Positions 1 through 10,778 of a stretch of DNA of 64,000 bases are shown piece after piece. Position 1 is the stretch's first letter, and each line of letters opens with the position of its first letter. Made by a program: the position numbers and the translations under genes. The notes under the pieces are model-generated. The model did no database searches. It saw nothing but the letters and a program-made list of their open reading frames with translations, and was not told the DNA's origin. Origin of the DNA: Halopseudomonas formosensis (GTDB lineage Bacteria; Pseudomonadota; Gammaproteobacteria; Pseudomonadales; Pseudomonadaceae); the NCBI RefSeq assembly GCF_900115905.1, contig NZ_FOYD01000004.1, positions 223,164 through 287,163 of the forward strand, in the 5' to 3' direction.

Positions 1-377
1 TGCGCAGCGCCGGCGACTTCAACGACGGCCTCAATAATCTCGAGATCGTCATTTCCCGGGAGGGTGGGCAACTTGAACCGGACAACGGTGCCGTACCCTG
101 GACCGGCTCCGGCACCTTTACCAATGAGGCAGGCCGAGTGCTGGTGGCGCAGCAGGGAGGCGGATTGAAGATTCTGGTGGACGCCGGCAGCCAGGGCGCT
201 GCGCTTCAGCAGATCGGCGCTGGCAATGTGATCCAGCAGGCAAATTTCTCAGGTGATTTCAATACTGTGCGAAACATGGCTACGCTGAATGTGGGACTCA
301 GGGATCTGCCCCTCGGGTTTGACTTCGCCAACTGTACCCTGGAGCAGCTCCGCGCCCTGCGGCCCATGGGATTCTGA
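1..377 (+). CDS. C-terminal part of a secreted, Gly/Asn/Gln-rich protein (5' end outside window)
   Basis: An open frame runs from the first complete codon at base 3 to the TGA at 375-377, so about 124 C-terminal residues are seen. The sequence is rich in Gly, Asn, Gln and Asp, with hydrophobic alternation typical of beta-structured exported proteins (for example GNVIQQANFSGDFNTVRNM). There are no membrane helices and one Cys near the end (FANCTLEQL). It lies 31 bp upstream of an outer-membrane-barrel gene on the same strand, so the two are probably cotranscribed. The composition and the neighbour recall functional-amyloid or adhesin export loci such as fap, but I do not recognise the family and make no firm assignment. 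Confidence 0.6.
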   Translation, partial: RSAGDFNDGLNNLEIVISREGGQLEPDNGAVPWTGSGTFTNEAGRVLVAQQGGGLKILVDAGSQGAALQQIGAGNVIQQANFSGDFNTVRNMATLNVGLRDLPLGFDFANCTLEQLRALRPMGF

Positions 378-408
378 CAACTCCAATACGTGACAAGGAA
401 GATGCATC

Positions 409-1668
409 ATGCGCAGATCGGCAGGGTTGGTGCTGTTAGCGTGCATGGCAGCCAGTGTTCCCGCGGTTGCCCAGACTGAAGAGGAGCTGCGCCGGGAGGT
501 TGAAGTCCTGCGCCAGCGATATGAAGCGCAGCAGAATGCGCTGATGATTCTCGAGCAGCGGCTGCGTCAGCTGGAGGGGGCTGCCAGTGCCGCGCAACCG
601 GCTCGACAGCCACCCGGCCGCCCCCAGGTGGCCAGTGCCGGAGCGACCGGCTCTGCGGCATCCGGCGGCAGCGGGGCAGGCTATGGGCAGGCCCTGCGGG
701 AGGATTCCGAACCGGCCCCCAGCGTCGAAGCCCTTTACCAGGAGGCCAGCGGCTTTTTCGGCGGTGGCCGTTTCAGCATCGAGCCCGGCTTCACCTACAG
801 CCACTACGATACCAAGCAGCTCTTCCTCAATGGCTTCCTGGCCCTGGATGCGATCTTCCTCGGCAACCTCGGCGTCGACGAGATCAACGCCGACACCTTC
901 ACCTTCGACCTGACCGCACGGTACAACTGGCGACAGCGCTGGCAGTTCGAAATCAACGTCCCCTTTGTCTACCGCGAAACCACCTACCAATCGGCGGGTG
1001 CCGGCGGCGCCAGTACCAGTTACAGCGAGGCCACGGTCAAGGGGGACCCGGACATCGGGGATGTCAGCTTCGGACTGTCCTACAAGTTTCTCGACGAAGG
1101 ACCATCCTGGCCGGATGCGGTGGCCAGTCTGCGGATCAAGGCTCCCACCGGGCGCCACCCCTACGGCATCAAGCTGCAGCGGCAGGCGGACAACGACAAC
1201 CTGAATATTCCCGATTCGCTGCCCACCGGTAACGGTGTATGGGCGGCTACCGCCGGGCTTGCGGTGGTGAAAACGCTGGACCCTGCGGTGGTGTTCGCCA
1301 ATCTGGCCTACACCCATCATTTCGATCGGGATTTCAGCGACATCAGCCCCCAGGAGGGCATTCGGGTGCCTGGCTCGGTCAAGTTGGGAGACTATTTCCA
1401 GTTCGGGCTGGGCATGGCCTTTGCGCTCAACGAGCGCATGAGTCTGTCCATGTCCTTCTCCGAACTGGTCAGTCGCAGCAGCCGGATCCGCTATCAGGGC
1501 AGCAGCTGGCAGACCGTGAATGGCAGTGACGCCAATGCCGCCTATTTCAATATCGGCATGACCATGGCTGCCAGCGATCGGCTGACCATAGTGCCCAACC
1601 TGTCGATCGGACTGACCCCGGATGCGCCGGACTTCAGCCTCAGTCTGAAGTTTCCCTACTATTTCTGA
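409..1668 (+). CDS. Outer-membrane beta-barrel protein with N-terminal coiled coil (FapF/MetA-like architecture)
   Basis: The 419-residue product starts with a signal peptide (cleavage near AVAQ, residue 22). A charged coiled coil (about 23-57) and a Pro/Gly/Ala/Ser-rich linker (about 58-105) follow. The rest has the alternating pattern of a porin-like barrel and ends in aromatic FPYYF, whose final Phe fits the BAM recognition signal. This order (signal, coiled coil, linker, barrel) is that of FapF, the amyloid-export pore, and of proteins annotated as MetA-pathway or transporter-like barrels. The start has a plausible AAGGAAG ribosome site ten bases upstream. Barrel and location are well supported. 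The transported substrate is unknown, and a Fap-type role is inference from architecture and from the secreted-protein gene upstream. Confidence 0.65.
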   Translation: MRRSAGLVLLACMAASVPAVAQTEEELRREVEVLRQRYEAQQNALMILEQRLRQLEGAASAAQPARQPPGRPQVASAGATGSAASGGSGAGYGQALREDSEPAPSVEALYQEASGFFGGGRFSIEPGFTYSHYDTKQLFLNGFLALDAIFLGNLGVDEINADTFTFDLTARYNWRQRWQFEINVPFVYRETTYQSAGAGGASTSYSEATVKGDPDIGDVSFGLSYKFLDEGPSWPDAVASLRIKAPTGRHPYGIKLQRQADNDNLNIPDSLPTGNGVWAATAGLAVVKTLDPAVVFANLAYTHHFDRDFSDISPQEGIRVPGSVKLGDYFQFGLGMAFALNERMSLSMSFSELVSRSSRIRYQGSSWQTVNGSDANAAYFNIGMTMAASDRLTIVPNLSIGLTPDAPDFSLSLKFPYYF

Positions 1669-1698
1669 GCGGCTGTCCGGCTGCCGCCGGGCCATGGA

Positions 1699-3030
<1,332 letters not shown>

Positions 3031-3196
3031 CTTGACATCTCCGTAGTTTGTTATGGTTGGGCTAAAGCTAGCAGACCGGCGGACTTGTGCAACGTTTTTC
3101 CGTCACTTGTGCGACCGGGTGGTCACTTGCGTCAATTTGACGACGGTTGCGCCCTGCAGGCAAGCGCGTAATGCTATGCCCCCAAAGGAGATACCC

Positions 3197-4759
3197 ATGC
3201 CATTCACCATTGACATCTATCTGGCGGCTTTCAGCGCCATTCTGCTGGCGGGCTGGGGAGTGAGTACCTGGCTGTGGAGCCGGCGGGAGCAGGCCCAGAG
3301 GCAGCAGCTCGCCACGCTGTCGGGCCAGCTGCGTGCCAGAGAAGAGCAGGTGGCTGAACTCACTGCCGGGCAAGCCACGGTCGATGTGCGCATCGAGCAT
3401 CTGCAACAATCCTTGCAAACGCTGACCAGGGACAGGGAGCGACTGGAGCAGCGGCTTGAGGACAGCGAGCGGCGCAGCCAGGAATGGCAGCGGCGCAGCG
3501 AGCGCCTGGGCGCGCTGGCCAGTGAACAGCAGCGCCAGCGTGAGCAGTTGGCGGAGGAACACAAGGCGCTGCAGGCCCGCCTGCAGGCGTTGCAGAGTGA
3601 CCATGAACAGCTGCGGGTGGATCATTCCACCCTGCAGAGCAGTCTGGAACACCGCCAGAGGCACTTTGACGAACAGCAGGCCCTGCTGCGGGAAAGTCGC
3701 GAGCAGCTGAAGCTGGAATTCGAACAGCTGGCCAGCCGCATCTTCGAGGCCAAGGGTCAGGCCTTCAGCCAGACCAGCCAGCAGTCGCTGGACGCCCTGC
3801 TCAAACCCTTCCGTGAACAGATCGATCAGTTCCGCAGCAAGGTCGAGGACATCCACCACCGGGAAACCCAGCAGCAGGCGGCGCTGGTGCAGGAGCTGGT
3901 GCAGCTCAAGGAGCTTAACCGCCAGATAACCCAGGAGGCCCATGACCTGAGCACTGCGCTGCGTGGACAGAAGAAGACCCAGGGCAACTGGGGTGAGCTG
4001 ATACTGGAAAACGTACTCGAACGATCGGGCCTGCGTGCCGGGGTGGACTTCCGGCGGGAGGTCAGCCTGCGCAGCAGTGAGGGCCAGCGCAAGCGCCCTG
4101 ATGTGCTGGTCTATCTGCCCCAGGGCAAGCACCTGATCATCGATGCCAAGGTCTCGCTGAACGCCTACACCCGGTACATCAACAGCGAGGAAGAGGGCGA
4201 ACGCCAGCTGGCGCTTGCCGAACATGTGCAGGCCTTCGGTCAGCGCATCCGGGAACTGTCCGATCGCAGCTATTTCGACCTGCCCGGGCTCAACGCGCCG
4301 GAGATGGTCTTCATGTTCGTACCCATAGAATCCGCCTTCGTTGAGGCGCTCAAGGCGGACGAGACCCTGTTCCAGCGTGCCATCGAACAGAACGTGCTGG
4401 TTGCCACGCCCACCACCCTGTTGACCAGTCTGAATATCGTGCGCCAGCTGTGGCGTTTCGAGGACCAGAACCGGCATACCGCCGAGCTGGCCGAGCGGGC
4501 GGCGCGGATCCACGACAAGCTGCGTACCTTTCTGGGCAGCATGGACGGCATCGGCAGCAGTCTGGAGCGGGCCAGCGAAGCCTATCAGCGTGCCTGCAAT
4601 CAGCTGGTTGCAGGGCGCGGCAACCTGGTCAAGCAGGTCAACGACTTCAAGGAACTGGGTGTCTCGGTCAAGGCCGAACTGGGAGAACACTGGACGGATC
4701 GGGCCGAGCTTGAACTCGGCCACGAGGCGCCTGAAATAGAAAAATCTGCGGGGGTGTAA
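3197..4759 (+). CDS. rmuC: DNA recombination protein RmuC
   Basis: The 520-residue protein has an N-terminal membrane anchor (about 6-24), a long Gln/Glu/Arg-rich coiled coil (about 30-210) and the RmuC domain. That domain keeps the nuclease-fold-like segment RPDVLVYLP...LIIDAK, with acidic residues and the Lys spaced as in PD-(D/E)xK folds. RmuC limits rearrangements at inverted repeats in E. coli. I chose the ATG at 3197 because AAAGGAG lies seven bases upstream and the anchor then sits at the N-terminus. The same frame stays open upstream to 3053 without a ribosome site. The gene is divergent from the sigma-54 activator. Confidence 0.92.
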   Translation: MPFTIDIYLAAFSAILLAGWGVSTWLWSRREQAQRQQLATLSGQLRAREEQVAELTAGQATVDVRIEHLQQSLQTLTRDRERLEQRLEDSERRSQEWQRRSERLGALASEQQRQREQLAEEHKALQARLQALQSDHEQLRVDHSTLQSSLEHRQRHFDEQQALLRESREQLKLEFEQLASRIFEAKGQAFSQTSQQSLDALLKPFREQIDQFRSKVEDIHHRETQQQAALVQELVQLKELNRQITQEAHDLSTALRGQKKTQGNWGELILENVLERSGLRAGVDFRREVSLRSSEGQRKRPDVLVYLPQGKHLIIDAKVSLNAYTRYINSEEEGERQLALAEHVQAFGQRIRELSDRSYFDLPGLNAPEMVFMFVPIESAFVEALKADETLFQRAIEQNVLVATPTTLLTSLNIVRQLWRFEDQNRHTAELAERAARIHDKLRTFLGSMDGIGSSLERASEAYQRACNQLVAGRGNLVKQVNDFKELGVSVKAELGEHWTDRAELELGHEAPEIEKSAGV

Positions 4760-4806
4760 CTGAAACGGAAGAGAGGGCGGCTGACCTGATGGCCGTCGCC
4801 GCGGGG

Positions 4807-5214
4807 TTACAGATGGAAGTCGCCGTTGGCTTCGGGCTGATACTCGATGTCGATGATCCGGAGCTTCAGCGGGCGTCCGTTGGGGCCGGTCCAGTCGATG
4901 CTCTGACCTTTCTTCAGACCCAGCAGCGCGATACCCACCGGTGCCAGTACGGAGATGGTGCCTTCGGTGCCGGCCTTGTCCGGGTAGACCAGGGTAAGCA
5001 CCATCTCGCGGCCGCTGGTCTCGTCGACGAAGCGTACGCGTGAATTCATGGTGACGATGTCGGCACCAACGCGGTCGTGCCCCACAACCTTGGCTCGCTG
5101 GATCTCGTTCTCAAGCGCGTCCAGCAGATCGGCGGGCCCGTCCAGGGTATCCAGCATCTCATCCAGTCGTTGAATATCCAGACGAGTGAGCACGATAGAG
5201 GGGGATTTGCTCAT
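4807..5214 (-). CDS. rnk: Nucleoside diphosphate kinase regulator Rnk (GreA/GreB C-terminal family)
   Basis: The 135-residue product has a short N-terminal helical region (RLDIQRLDEMLDTL) and the GreA/GreB-type C-terminal FKBP-like domain (VRFVDETSGREMVLTLVYPD, then PVGIALLGLKKGQSIDW). Rnk binds RNA polymerase near the secondary channel and was first described as a regulator of nucleoside diphosphate kinase in Pseudomonas and E. coli. The start used is the ATG at 5214, giving the usual family length. A second in-frame ATG four codons upstream lies almost on top of the AAAGGAG site. The gene converges on rmuC with a 47-bp gap. Confidence 0.9.
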   Translation of the reverse strand: MSKSPSIVLTRLDIQRLDEMLDTLDGPADLLDALENEIQRAKVVGHDRVGADIVTMNSRVRFVDETSGREMVLTLVYPDKAGTEGTISVLAPVGIALLGLKKGQSIDWTGPNGRPLKLRIIDIEYQPEANGDFHL

Positions 5215-5443
5215 GGCGAACAGCATTGCTCCTTTGAAACAGAGAAAAATAAAAATAACGGAAACGGAATGTGCAGCAGGAACCGACAGAACAGCGGTAT
5301 GGATAGACAGTACCAGAAAGTAATCTTCTTGCAAGACCTGTCTCTCTGCCGCTGCCGGGCACCTGCGCAAAACATCCGCGGCCGAGCATGGCCCTGGCAC
5401 CCTCTGCCGTTTAGACTGCAGGGGAGGCCCAAGGAGATTCCCG

Positions 5444-6814
5444 ATGAATGGAGTGAGACAAGCCGCGCTCTTCGTGCGCACCAACCTGTGGATTGTGCCA
5501 CTGGCATTGCTGCTGGCCTGGGCGCTGTTCCGCTTTCTCGACCCGGCACCGCCGCGTCACCTGGTGATGGTTACCGGCAGCGAGAGCGGCGGCTACCATC
5601 AGTTCGGCCTCGCACTCAGGGGTAAACTGGCCGAGCAGGGGCTGACGCTGGAGGTGCTCAGCACCAGTGGCTCCATGGAGAACCTGCAGCGCCTGACCGA
5701 GGGGAGCGCAGAGGTCCAGCTGGGGCTGATACAGAGCGGGACCACACGCCTGCTGGAGTCGTCGCAACTGGCGGGGCTTGAATCCCTGGGGGCCATCTAT
5801 CACGAGCCCCTGTGGCTGTTCCAGCGCAGGGGTACCGGTATTTCCCGGTTGACCGACCTGTTCGAGCACCGGGTGTCGGTCGGGGCCGAGGGCGGAGGTA
5901 CCTGGGCGGTGGTCAGCAGCCTCATCAGCCAGCTGGGTGAGCACGCCGGTGAGCAGGCGCTGGCCACCGGACAATGGCAGCAACTGGCCGCCGGGGCCTC
6001 GCTCGAGGCCCTGCAGGCGGGGGAGCTGGATGCGGCCTTCTTTGTGTTGCCGGTACACAACAGCACCATCAGCCGCTTGCTGGTCGATCCGGAGATGGAA
6101 CTGGTCAGCCTCGAGCAGACCGCGGCGCTCGCAGCGCGGTTGAGCTTCCTGGAACGTCTGGAGCTTCCCCAGGGGTTGCTGGATCTGCAACGGGACATCC
6201 CGCCCCGGTCCTCCGAGCTGCTGTCTCCGGTAGCTACCCTGGTGATCAACGAGCACTTCCATCCCGCACTGGCGTCGCTGGTTCTCAGTTCCGCGGCCGA
6301 GGTGCTGCGTGACGGCAGCCTGCTGGACGCGCCGGGGCAGTTTCCCTCTGCTACGCCGGCGGAGCTGCCATTGAGCGCCGAGGCCAGCTATTACCATGAA
6401 CGGGGTGCGCCCCTGCTGCAACGCTATCTGCCATTCTGGATCGCGTCGATTGTCGACCGCTACGTGGTGCTGCTGATTCCCTTCATCGCCATCATGCTGC
6501 CGCTGGTCAAGAGCATGGGACCGCTCTATGCCTGGCGCATGCGCGCCCGGGTCTATCGCTGGTATGCCCATCTGCGGCGGGTGGACCGACTGATTCACAG
6601 CGGTGGCATAGGGAAGGTGCTGGACGAGGAAATCGAATCACTGCTGCGTCTGGAGGATGAGCTGACCCTGGTGGATGTCCCGCTGTCCTATGCCCATGAG
6701 CTCTACACGCTGCACCTGCACGTTCGTTACATGATCAACCGGTTGCAGCAGATGCGTCAGCCCGCCGGATCGCACTCTGCCGTTCCGCCCACCACCGACA
6801 AGGTTCTGGAGTAA
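5444..6814 (+). CDS. TAXI-family TRAP solute-binding protein with membrane anchors
   Basis: The 456-residue product has an N-terminal membrane segment (about 15-32). A TAXI-type periplasmic binding domain follows (from HLVMVTGSESGGYHQFG to about residue 300, including GAEGGGTWAV). A second membrane segment (about 330-352) and a basic, helical cytoplasmic tail end the protein. TAXI proteins normally deliver substrate to TRAP permeases, but no permease gene is near. The stop overlaps the moxR start (TAATG), so translation is coupled to the MoxR-DUF58-TgpA operon. A binding or sensing role for that envelope system is inferred. The start is the ATG at 5444 with AAGGAG upstream. Confidence 0.82.
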   Translation: MNGVRQAALFVRTNLWIVPLALLLAWALFRFLDPAPPRHLVMVTGSESGGYHQFGLALRGKLAEQGLTLEVLSTSGSMENLQRLTEGSAEVQLGLIQSGTTRLLESSQLAGLESLGAIYHEPLWLFQRRGTGISRLTDLFEHRVSVGAEGGGTWAVVSSLISQLGEHAGEQALATGQWQQLAAGASLEALQAGELDAAFFVLPVHNSTISRLLVDPEMELVSLEQTAALAARLSFLERLELPQGLLDLQRDIPPRSSELLSPVATLVINEHFHPALASLVLSSAAEVLRDGSLLDAPGQFPSATPAELPLSAEASYYHERGAPLLQRYLPFWIASIVDRYVVLLIPFIAIMLPLVKSMGPLYAWRMRARVYRWYAHLRRVDRLIHSGGIGKVLDEEIESLLRLEDELTLVDVPLSYAHELYTLHLHVRYMINRLQQMRQPAGSHSAVPPTTDKVLE

Positions 6815-7734
6815 TGATGAAGGATGTCCTGAAACACGCAGTGGAAGCCGTCAATCAGGTCCTGCTGGGCAAGCCCCAGGCGGTGCAGCTGGCCGTGGCC
6901 TGCATCCTCGCCCGCGGCCATCTGCTGATCGAGGATCTGCCGGGTCTGGGCAAGACTACCCTGTCCCAGGCGCTGGCGCGGGTGATGGGACTCAGCTATC
7001 AGCGCATCCAGTTCACCAGTGACCTGCTGCCTGGCGATATCCTGGGTACCTCGGTATTCGATCGGGACAGCGGCAGCTTCGTCTTTCACCCCGGGCCCAT
7101 ATTCGCCGAGCTGATACTGGCGGACGAGATCAATCGCGCGACGCCGAAGAGCCAGAGTGCGCTGCTCGAGGCGATGGAAGAGGGGCAGGTAACCATTGAC
7201 GGGGCGACGCGCCCGCTGCCCCAGCCGTTCTTCGTGATTGCCACCCAGAACCCTGCCAGTCAGGGTGGCACCTTCAACCTGCCGGAATCCCAGCTCGACC
7301 GCTTTCTGATGCGGCTGACCCTGGGGTATCCGGCGCCGGCGGCGGAAAAGATGCTGCTGCAGGGCGAGACCGGGCGGGTCCGCCTGGACAGTCTGGAGCC
7401 GGTCATGACCCGCCAGCAACTGCTCACCCTGCAGGCCATGGTGCCCAGGGTCACGGCGACCGAAGCGGTGATCGACTACATTCTGCGGCTGGTGACCCGC
7501 AGCCGGGAAAGTCATCTGTGTGCCTGGGGGCTGTCTCCCCGGGCCAGCCTGGGGCTGCTGGCTGCGGCCCGCGCCTGGGCCATGCTGGAAGGGCGGGCCT
7601 ATGTCATCCCCGAGGATGTGCAGGCGGTGTTCCCGGCGGTGGTCAATCATCGGTTGCGGGCCAGCGATGATCCCGCCGGCCATGGTGGTGGAGCGCTGGC
7701 CCAGCGTCTGCTTGCCGAGGTGCCAGCGATTTGA
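6814..7734 (+). CDS. MoxR-family AAA+ ATPase
   Basis: The 306-residue protein is a MoxR/RavA-type AAA+ ATPase. It has Walker A DLPGLGKTT (41-49), Walker B LILADEINRAT (100-110), the sensor region FFVIATQNPASQGGTFNLPE and a C-terminal lid domain. MoxR ATPases act as chaperones for metal-centre insertion or complex assembly and commonly sit beside DUF58 and transglutaminase genes. The start ATG overlaps the TAXI stop, and the gene end overlaps the DUF58 start, so this is the second gene of a coupled four-gene operon. No key residue appears to be missing. Confidence 0.93.
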   Translation: MMKDVLKHAVEAVNQVLLGKPQAVQLAVACILARGHLLIEDLPGLGKTTLSQALARVMGLSYQRIQFTSDLLPGDILGTSVFDRDSGSFVFHPGPIFAELILADEINRATPKSQSALLEAMEEGQVTIDGATRPLPQPFFVIATQNPASQGGTFNLPESQLDRFLMRLTLGYPAPAAEKMLLQGETGRVRLDSLEPVMTRQQLLTLQAMVPRVTATEAVIDYILRLVTRSRESHLCAWGLSPRASLGLLAAARAWAMLEGRAYVIPEDVQAVFPAVVNHRLRASDDPAGHGGGALAQRLLAEVPAI

Positions 7735-8693
7735 TCAGTCGTCTCGCCGGCCAATCCAGCGCCTTGTTCCAGCGCTGGCTGACACGCCGCATTCCGGCGT
7801 CCAGTCAGGTGGTACTGAATCACAGGCGCATCTTCATCATGCCGACCAGAGCCGGCATGGGGCTGCTGCTGTTGCTGGTGATCATGCTGATTGGCGCCAT
7901 CAACTACCAGAACAGCCTGATCTATGTGGTGGTCTTCACCCTTGGCAGTCTGTTCTGGGTCGGCCTGCATCACACCTACCGCAATCTGGCGGGGCTCGAG
8001 CTGCATGCCTCGGGCAGTCAGCCGGTGTTCAGCGGCGAGGAGGCCAGTCTGGGTATCGCCCTGGTATCGGCACGACGAGAACATCAGGCCATCGTGCTGG
8101 GTTGGCCCGGTAGTGCGCGTCGGCAGGTGGACGTGCCGGCTGGACTGAGTACCACGCTGACGCTCTATCATCCCACCGAGCGGCGTGGCTGGCTGCGTCC
8201 GGGGCGGTTGCGGGTGGAAACCCGTTTTCCGCTCGGCTGGTTCGTGGCCTGGAGTCTGGTGGATCTGGACTGGCAGGTGCTGGTTTACCCGCGTCCGGTG
8301 GCCGCCCCCTTGCCCGGCCTGGCTGCAGCCGGAGAGGGGCTGGGCGAGCACTGGCTGGCGGAGGGGGTGGACGACTTCCAGGGCCTGCGGAACTACCGCC
8401 CGGGCGACTCCCGCCGCCGCCTGGACTGGCGGGCCTGGTCCCGGGGGCAGGGGCTGCACAGCAAGATCTTTGCCGAGCCGCAGCATGAGAGCCAGTGGCT
8501 GACCCTGGAACAGGCCCCTGGACCAACCCTCGAGCACCAGCTCGGCTGCCTGACTGGATGGATATTGCAGCTGGAGCAGCGCCAGCAGCCCTATGGCCTG
8601 ATCATCCCGGGCACCCGCCTGGCCCCCGCCACCGGAGCGGCACATAGGGACAACTGCCTGCGCGCACTGGCGCTGTACGGGCGGACGGCATGA
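7731..8693 (+). CDS. DUF58 domain-containing membrane protein
   Basis: This 320-residue protein has two membrane helices near the N-terminus (about 42-80). The DUF58 signature follows with YRPGDSRRRLDWRAWSR around residues 220-236. DUF58 proteins accompany MoxR ATPases and are thought to be their clients or partners. The first possible start is TTG at 7731, which overlaps the moxR stop by four bases. The next in-frame ATG lies well inside the gene (MPTRAGMG, about residue 37), so a later start cannot be excluded. The 3' end overlaps the tgpA start by four bases. Confidence 0.87.
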   Translation: MISRLAGQSSALFQRWLTRRIPASSQVVLNHRRIFIMPTRAGMGLLLLLVIMLIGAINYQNSLIYVVVFTLGSLFWVGLHHTYRNLAGLELHASGSQPVFSGEEASLGIALVSARREHQAIVLGWPGSARRQVDVPAGLSTTLTLYHPTERRGWLRPGRLRVETRFPLGWFVAWSLVDLDWQVLVYPRPVAAPLPGLAAAGEGLGEHWLAEGVDDFQGLRNYRPGDSRRRLDWRAWSRGQGLHSKIFAEPQHESQWLTLEQAPGPTLEHQLGCLTGWILQLEQRQQPYGLIIPGTRLAPATGAAHRDNCLRALALYGRTA

Positions 8694-10741
8694 GTGCGCC
8701 ACATGCCCTGATTCCGCGCAACGCCCTGGTCTGGCTGCTGACCGCCCAGGTGGTTGCGCTGATGCCGCACCTGCCGCGGCTGCCGCTGTGGGTGGCGGCG
8801 GTCTGGCTGGTCTGCGCCGGCTGGCGAATCCAGATCCAGCGGATGCGCTGGGGCTACCCGGGAATACTGGTGCAGACGCTGGCGCTGGCCGGCGTGGTGG
8901 CGGGCGTCTGGGCGGCGCAGGGCAGCCTGATCGGTCTGGACTCGGCAGTCATGCTGTTGCTGCTGCTGTTCATGCTCAAGTTGCTGGAGATGCGCAAGCC
9001 CCGGGATGCGCTGGTGGTGATCTACCTGGGGTTCTTCATCGTTGCCACCGCCTTCCTGTTCGATCAGGGCATACCGCTGGCCCTGTTTCAGTGCTTCTCG
9101 CTGCTGATTCTGGTGGCCGCGCTGGTGGGCCTGCAGCAGACACCCGGGCGCAGCGACCCGGCCCGGGCAATGCGCACCGCCGCCGTACTTCTGCTGCAGG
9201 CACTGCCCCTGATGCTGGTGCTGTTCATGGTGTTTCCCCGGCTGGGACCGTTATGGGCGGTCAATGCCCCGGGTTCCCAGGCCCGTACCGGGCTGGCGGA
9301 AAGCATGAGCCCGGCGGATGTGGCCGACCTGGCTCGCTCGGGCGAGTTGGCCTTCCGCGCGTCCTTCGAGGGTGCACCCCCACCGCAGCCGCTGCTCTAC
9401 TGGCGGGCCATGACACTGGCCCGGTTTGACGGGCGCAACTGGAGCCGTCTGCCGCTTTCCGCCGGTCAGGCCCATGGCAACTGGCAGCCCGAGGGCGAGC
9501 CGGTGCGCTATCAGGTCATAGTGCCGCCCAGCCACCAGCCCTGGGTGTTCAGTCTGCGCGGAGCGCAGACCGTGGATGAGCGCCTGGTGCTCAATCGCGA
9601 CTTCCTGCTCCAGGCTCGGCGCCCGATCAGCCAGACCATGGCCTACAGCGCCTCCTCGCAGCTGGACAGCCTGCTGGAGCCTGCGGGTCTGGAGCCTTTG
9701 CAGAGGCGTCTGCATCTGCAGCTGCCGGAGGGATTTGATCCCCGTGCACGAGCCTTCGCCGCCGAGCTGCGGCAGCAGTATCCGCGCGATGCCGATCTGG
9801 TGCAGGCACTGCTGCGCCACTTCAATGTCGAGCCGTTCCATTACACCCTGCGACCGCCTACCCTGGGGCGGCACAGCACCGATGAGTTCCTGTTCGACAG
9901 CCGTCGGGGCTTCTGTGCCCACTACGCCGGTGCCATGACCTTCGTGCTGCGTGCGGCGGGCATTCCCTCGCGGGTGGTCGCGGGCTATCAGGGCGGAGAG
10001 CTGAATCCCAGGGGCAACTATGTTCTTGTCCACCAGTTCGATGCCCACGCCTGGGTGGAGGCCTGGCTGCCGGGGCAGGGCTGGGTATCCTTCGATCCGA
10101 CCTTTCAGGTGGCCCCCGAGCGTATCGAGGACGGACTGGAATCAGCTCTGCGCGGGGAGGGCAGCTTCCTCGAGGATGCTCGCCTGGCAGCGGTGCGCTA
10201 CCGGAATATCGGCTGGGTCAACAATGCACGCTTGCTCTGGGATGACCTCAACTACCAGTGGCAGCTGCGGGTTATCGGCTACCAGAGCGAGCGTCAGATG
10301 GATTTCTTCAGGCGCTGGCTGGGTACCGCGGACTGGCAGCGCATCGGAATGATATCCCTCGGGGTACTGGTGCTGTGCATGCTGCCGCTGGCGTTCTGGA
10401 TCCTGCGGCCCGACCTGCGTCCCAGTGCCCCGGAGCTGAAAGCCTGGCGGCGACTGAATCGGCGCCTGGCCCGGCTGCAGCTGCAGGCCGGGGCAGGCGA
10501 GGGGCCACGAGCCTGGCAGCAGCGGCTACGCCAGGCTCTGCCCCGACAGCAGGCGGAGCTGGATGCCTTCTTCGATGCCTGGGTCCGGCTGAGATATGCA
10601 GGGAGCGACCAAGCCGGCAGAGCCACTGAACTGGCTCGGATGAAGCACGGTCTGAAGCGGCTGATCAAGGCGCTGCCCCGGCGCCGGCCACCGCGACCGA
10701 CGCGTCTTGCGGGCTTGCCTGATGGGGAACAGCAGGGATAA
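8690..10741 (+). CDS. tgpA: TgpA-type transglutaminase-like membrane protein (DUF3488-TGc-DUF4129)
   Basis: The 683-residue protein has six or so N-terminal membrane helices (about 10-185, DUF3488) and a large periplasmic domain with a transglutaminase core. One more helix (about 550-572) and a C-terminal cytoplasmic DUF4129 segment follow. The papain-like triad is intact: Cys409 in RRGFCAHYAG, His453 in DAHAWVEAW and Asp469 in VSFDPTF. P. aeruginosa TgpA has the same layout and is reported as essential for viability. The start overlaps the DUF58 stop by four bases (ATGA), making it the last gene of the moxR operon. Its substrate in the envelope is not established. Confidence 0.9.
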   Translation: MSAPHALIPRNALVWLLTAQVVALMPHLPRLPLWVAAVWLVCAGWRIQIQRMRWGYPGILVQTLALAGVVAGVWAAQGSLIGLDSAVMLLLLLFMLKLLEMRKPRDALVVIYLGFFIVATAFLFDQGIPLALFQCFSLLILVAALVGLQQTPGRSDPARAMRTAAVLLLQALPLMLVLFMVFPRLGPLWAVNAPGSQARTGLAESMSPADVADLARSGELAFRASFEGAPPPQPLLYWRAMTLARFDGRNWSRLPLSAGQAHGNWQPEGEPVRYQVIVPPSHQPWVFSLRGAQTVDERLVLNRDFLLQARRPISQTMAYSASSQLDSLLEPAGLEPLQRRLHLQLPEGFDPRARAFAAELRQQYPRDADLVQALLRHFNVEPFHYTLRPPTLGRHSTDEFLFDSRRGFCAHYAGAMTFVLRAAGIPSRVVAGYQGGELNPRGNYVLVHQFDAHAWVEAWLPGQGWVSFDPTFQVAPERIEDGLESALRGEGSFLEDARLAAVRYRNIGWVNNARLLWDDLNYQWQLRVIGYQSERQMDFFRRWLGTADWQRIGMISLGVLVLCMLPLAFWILRPDLRPSAPELKAWRRLNRRLARLQLQAGAGEGPRAWQQRLRQALPRQQAELDAFFDAWVRLRYAGSDQAGRATELARMKHGLKRLIKALPRRRPPRPTRLAGLPDGEQQG

Positions 10742-10778
10742 TGTGGCAGGCACGCTTGATGACAGCCAAGGAGTTTCG

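Noticed and set aside
436..1695. A long minus-strand frame opposite the barrel-protein gene
   Set aside because: The plus-strand frame has a signal peptide, coiled coil and barrel end; the minus frame has none of these.
3068..4723. A 551-codon minus-strand frame opposite rmuC
   Set aside because: rmuC on the plus strand is a well-known family with a matching start; the antisense frame has only GC-driven open length.
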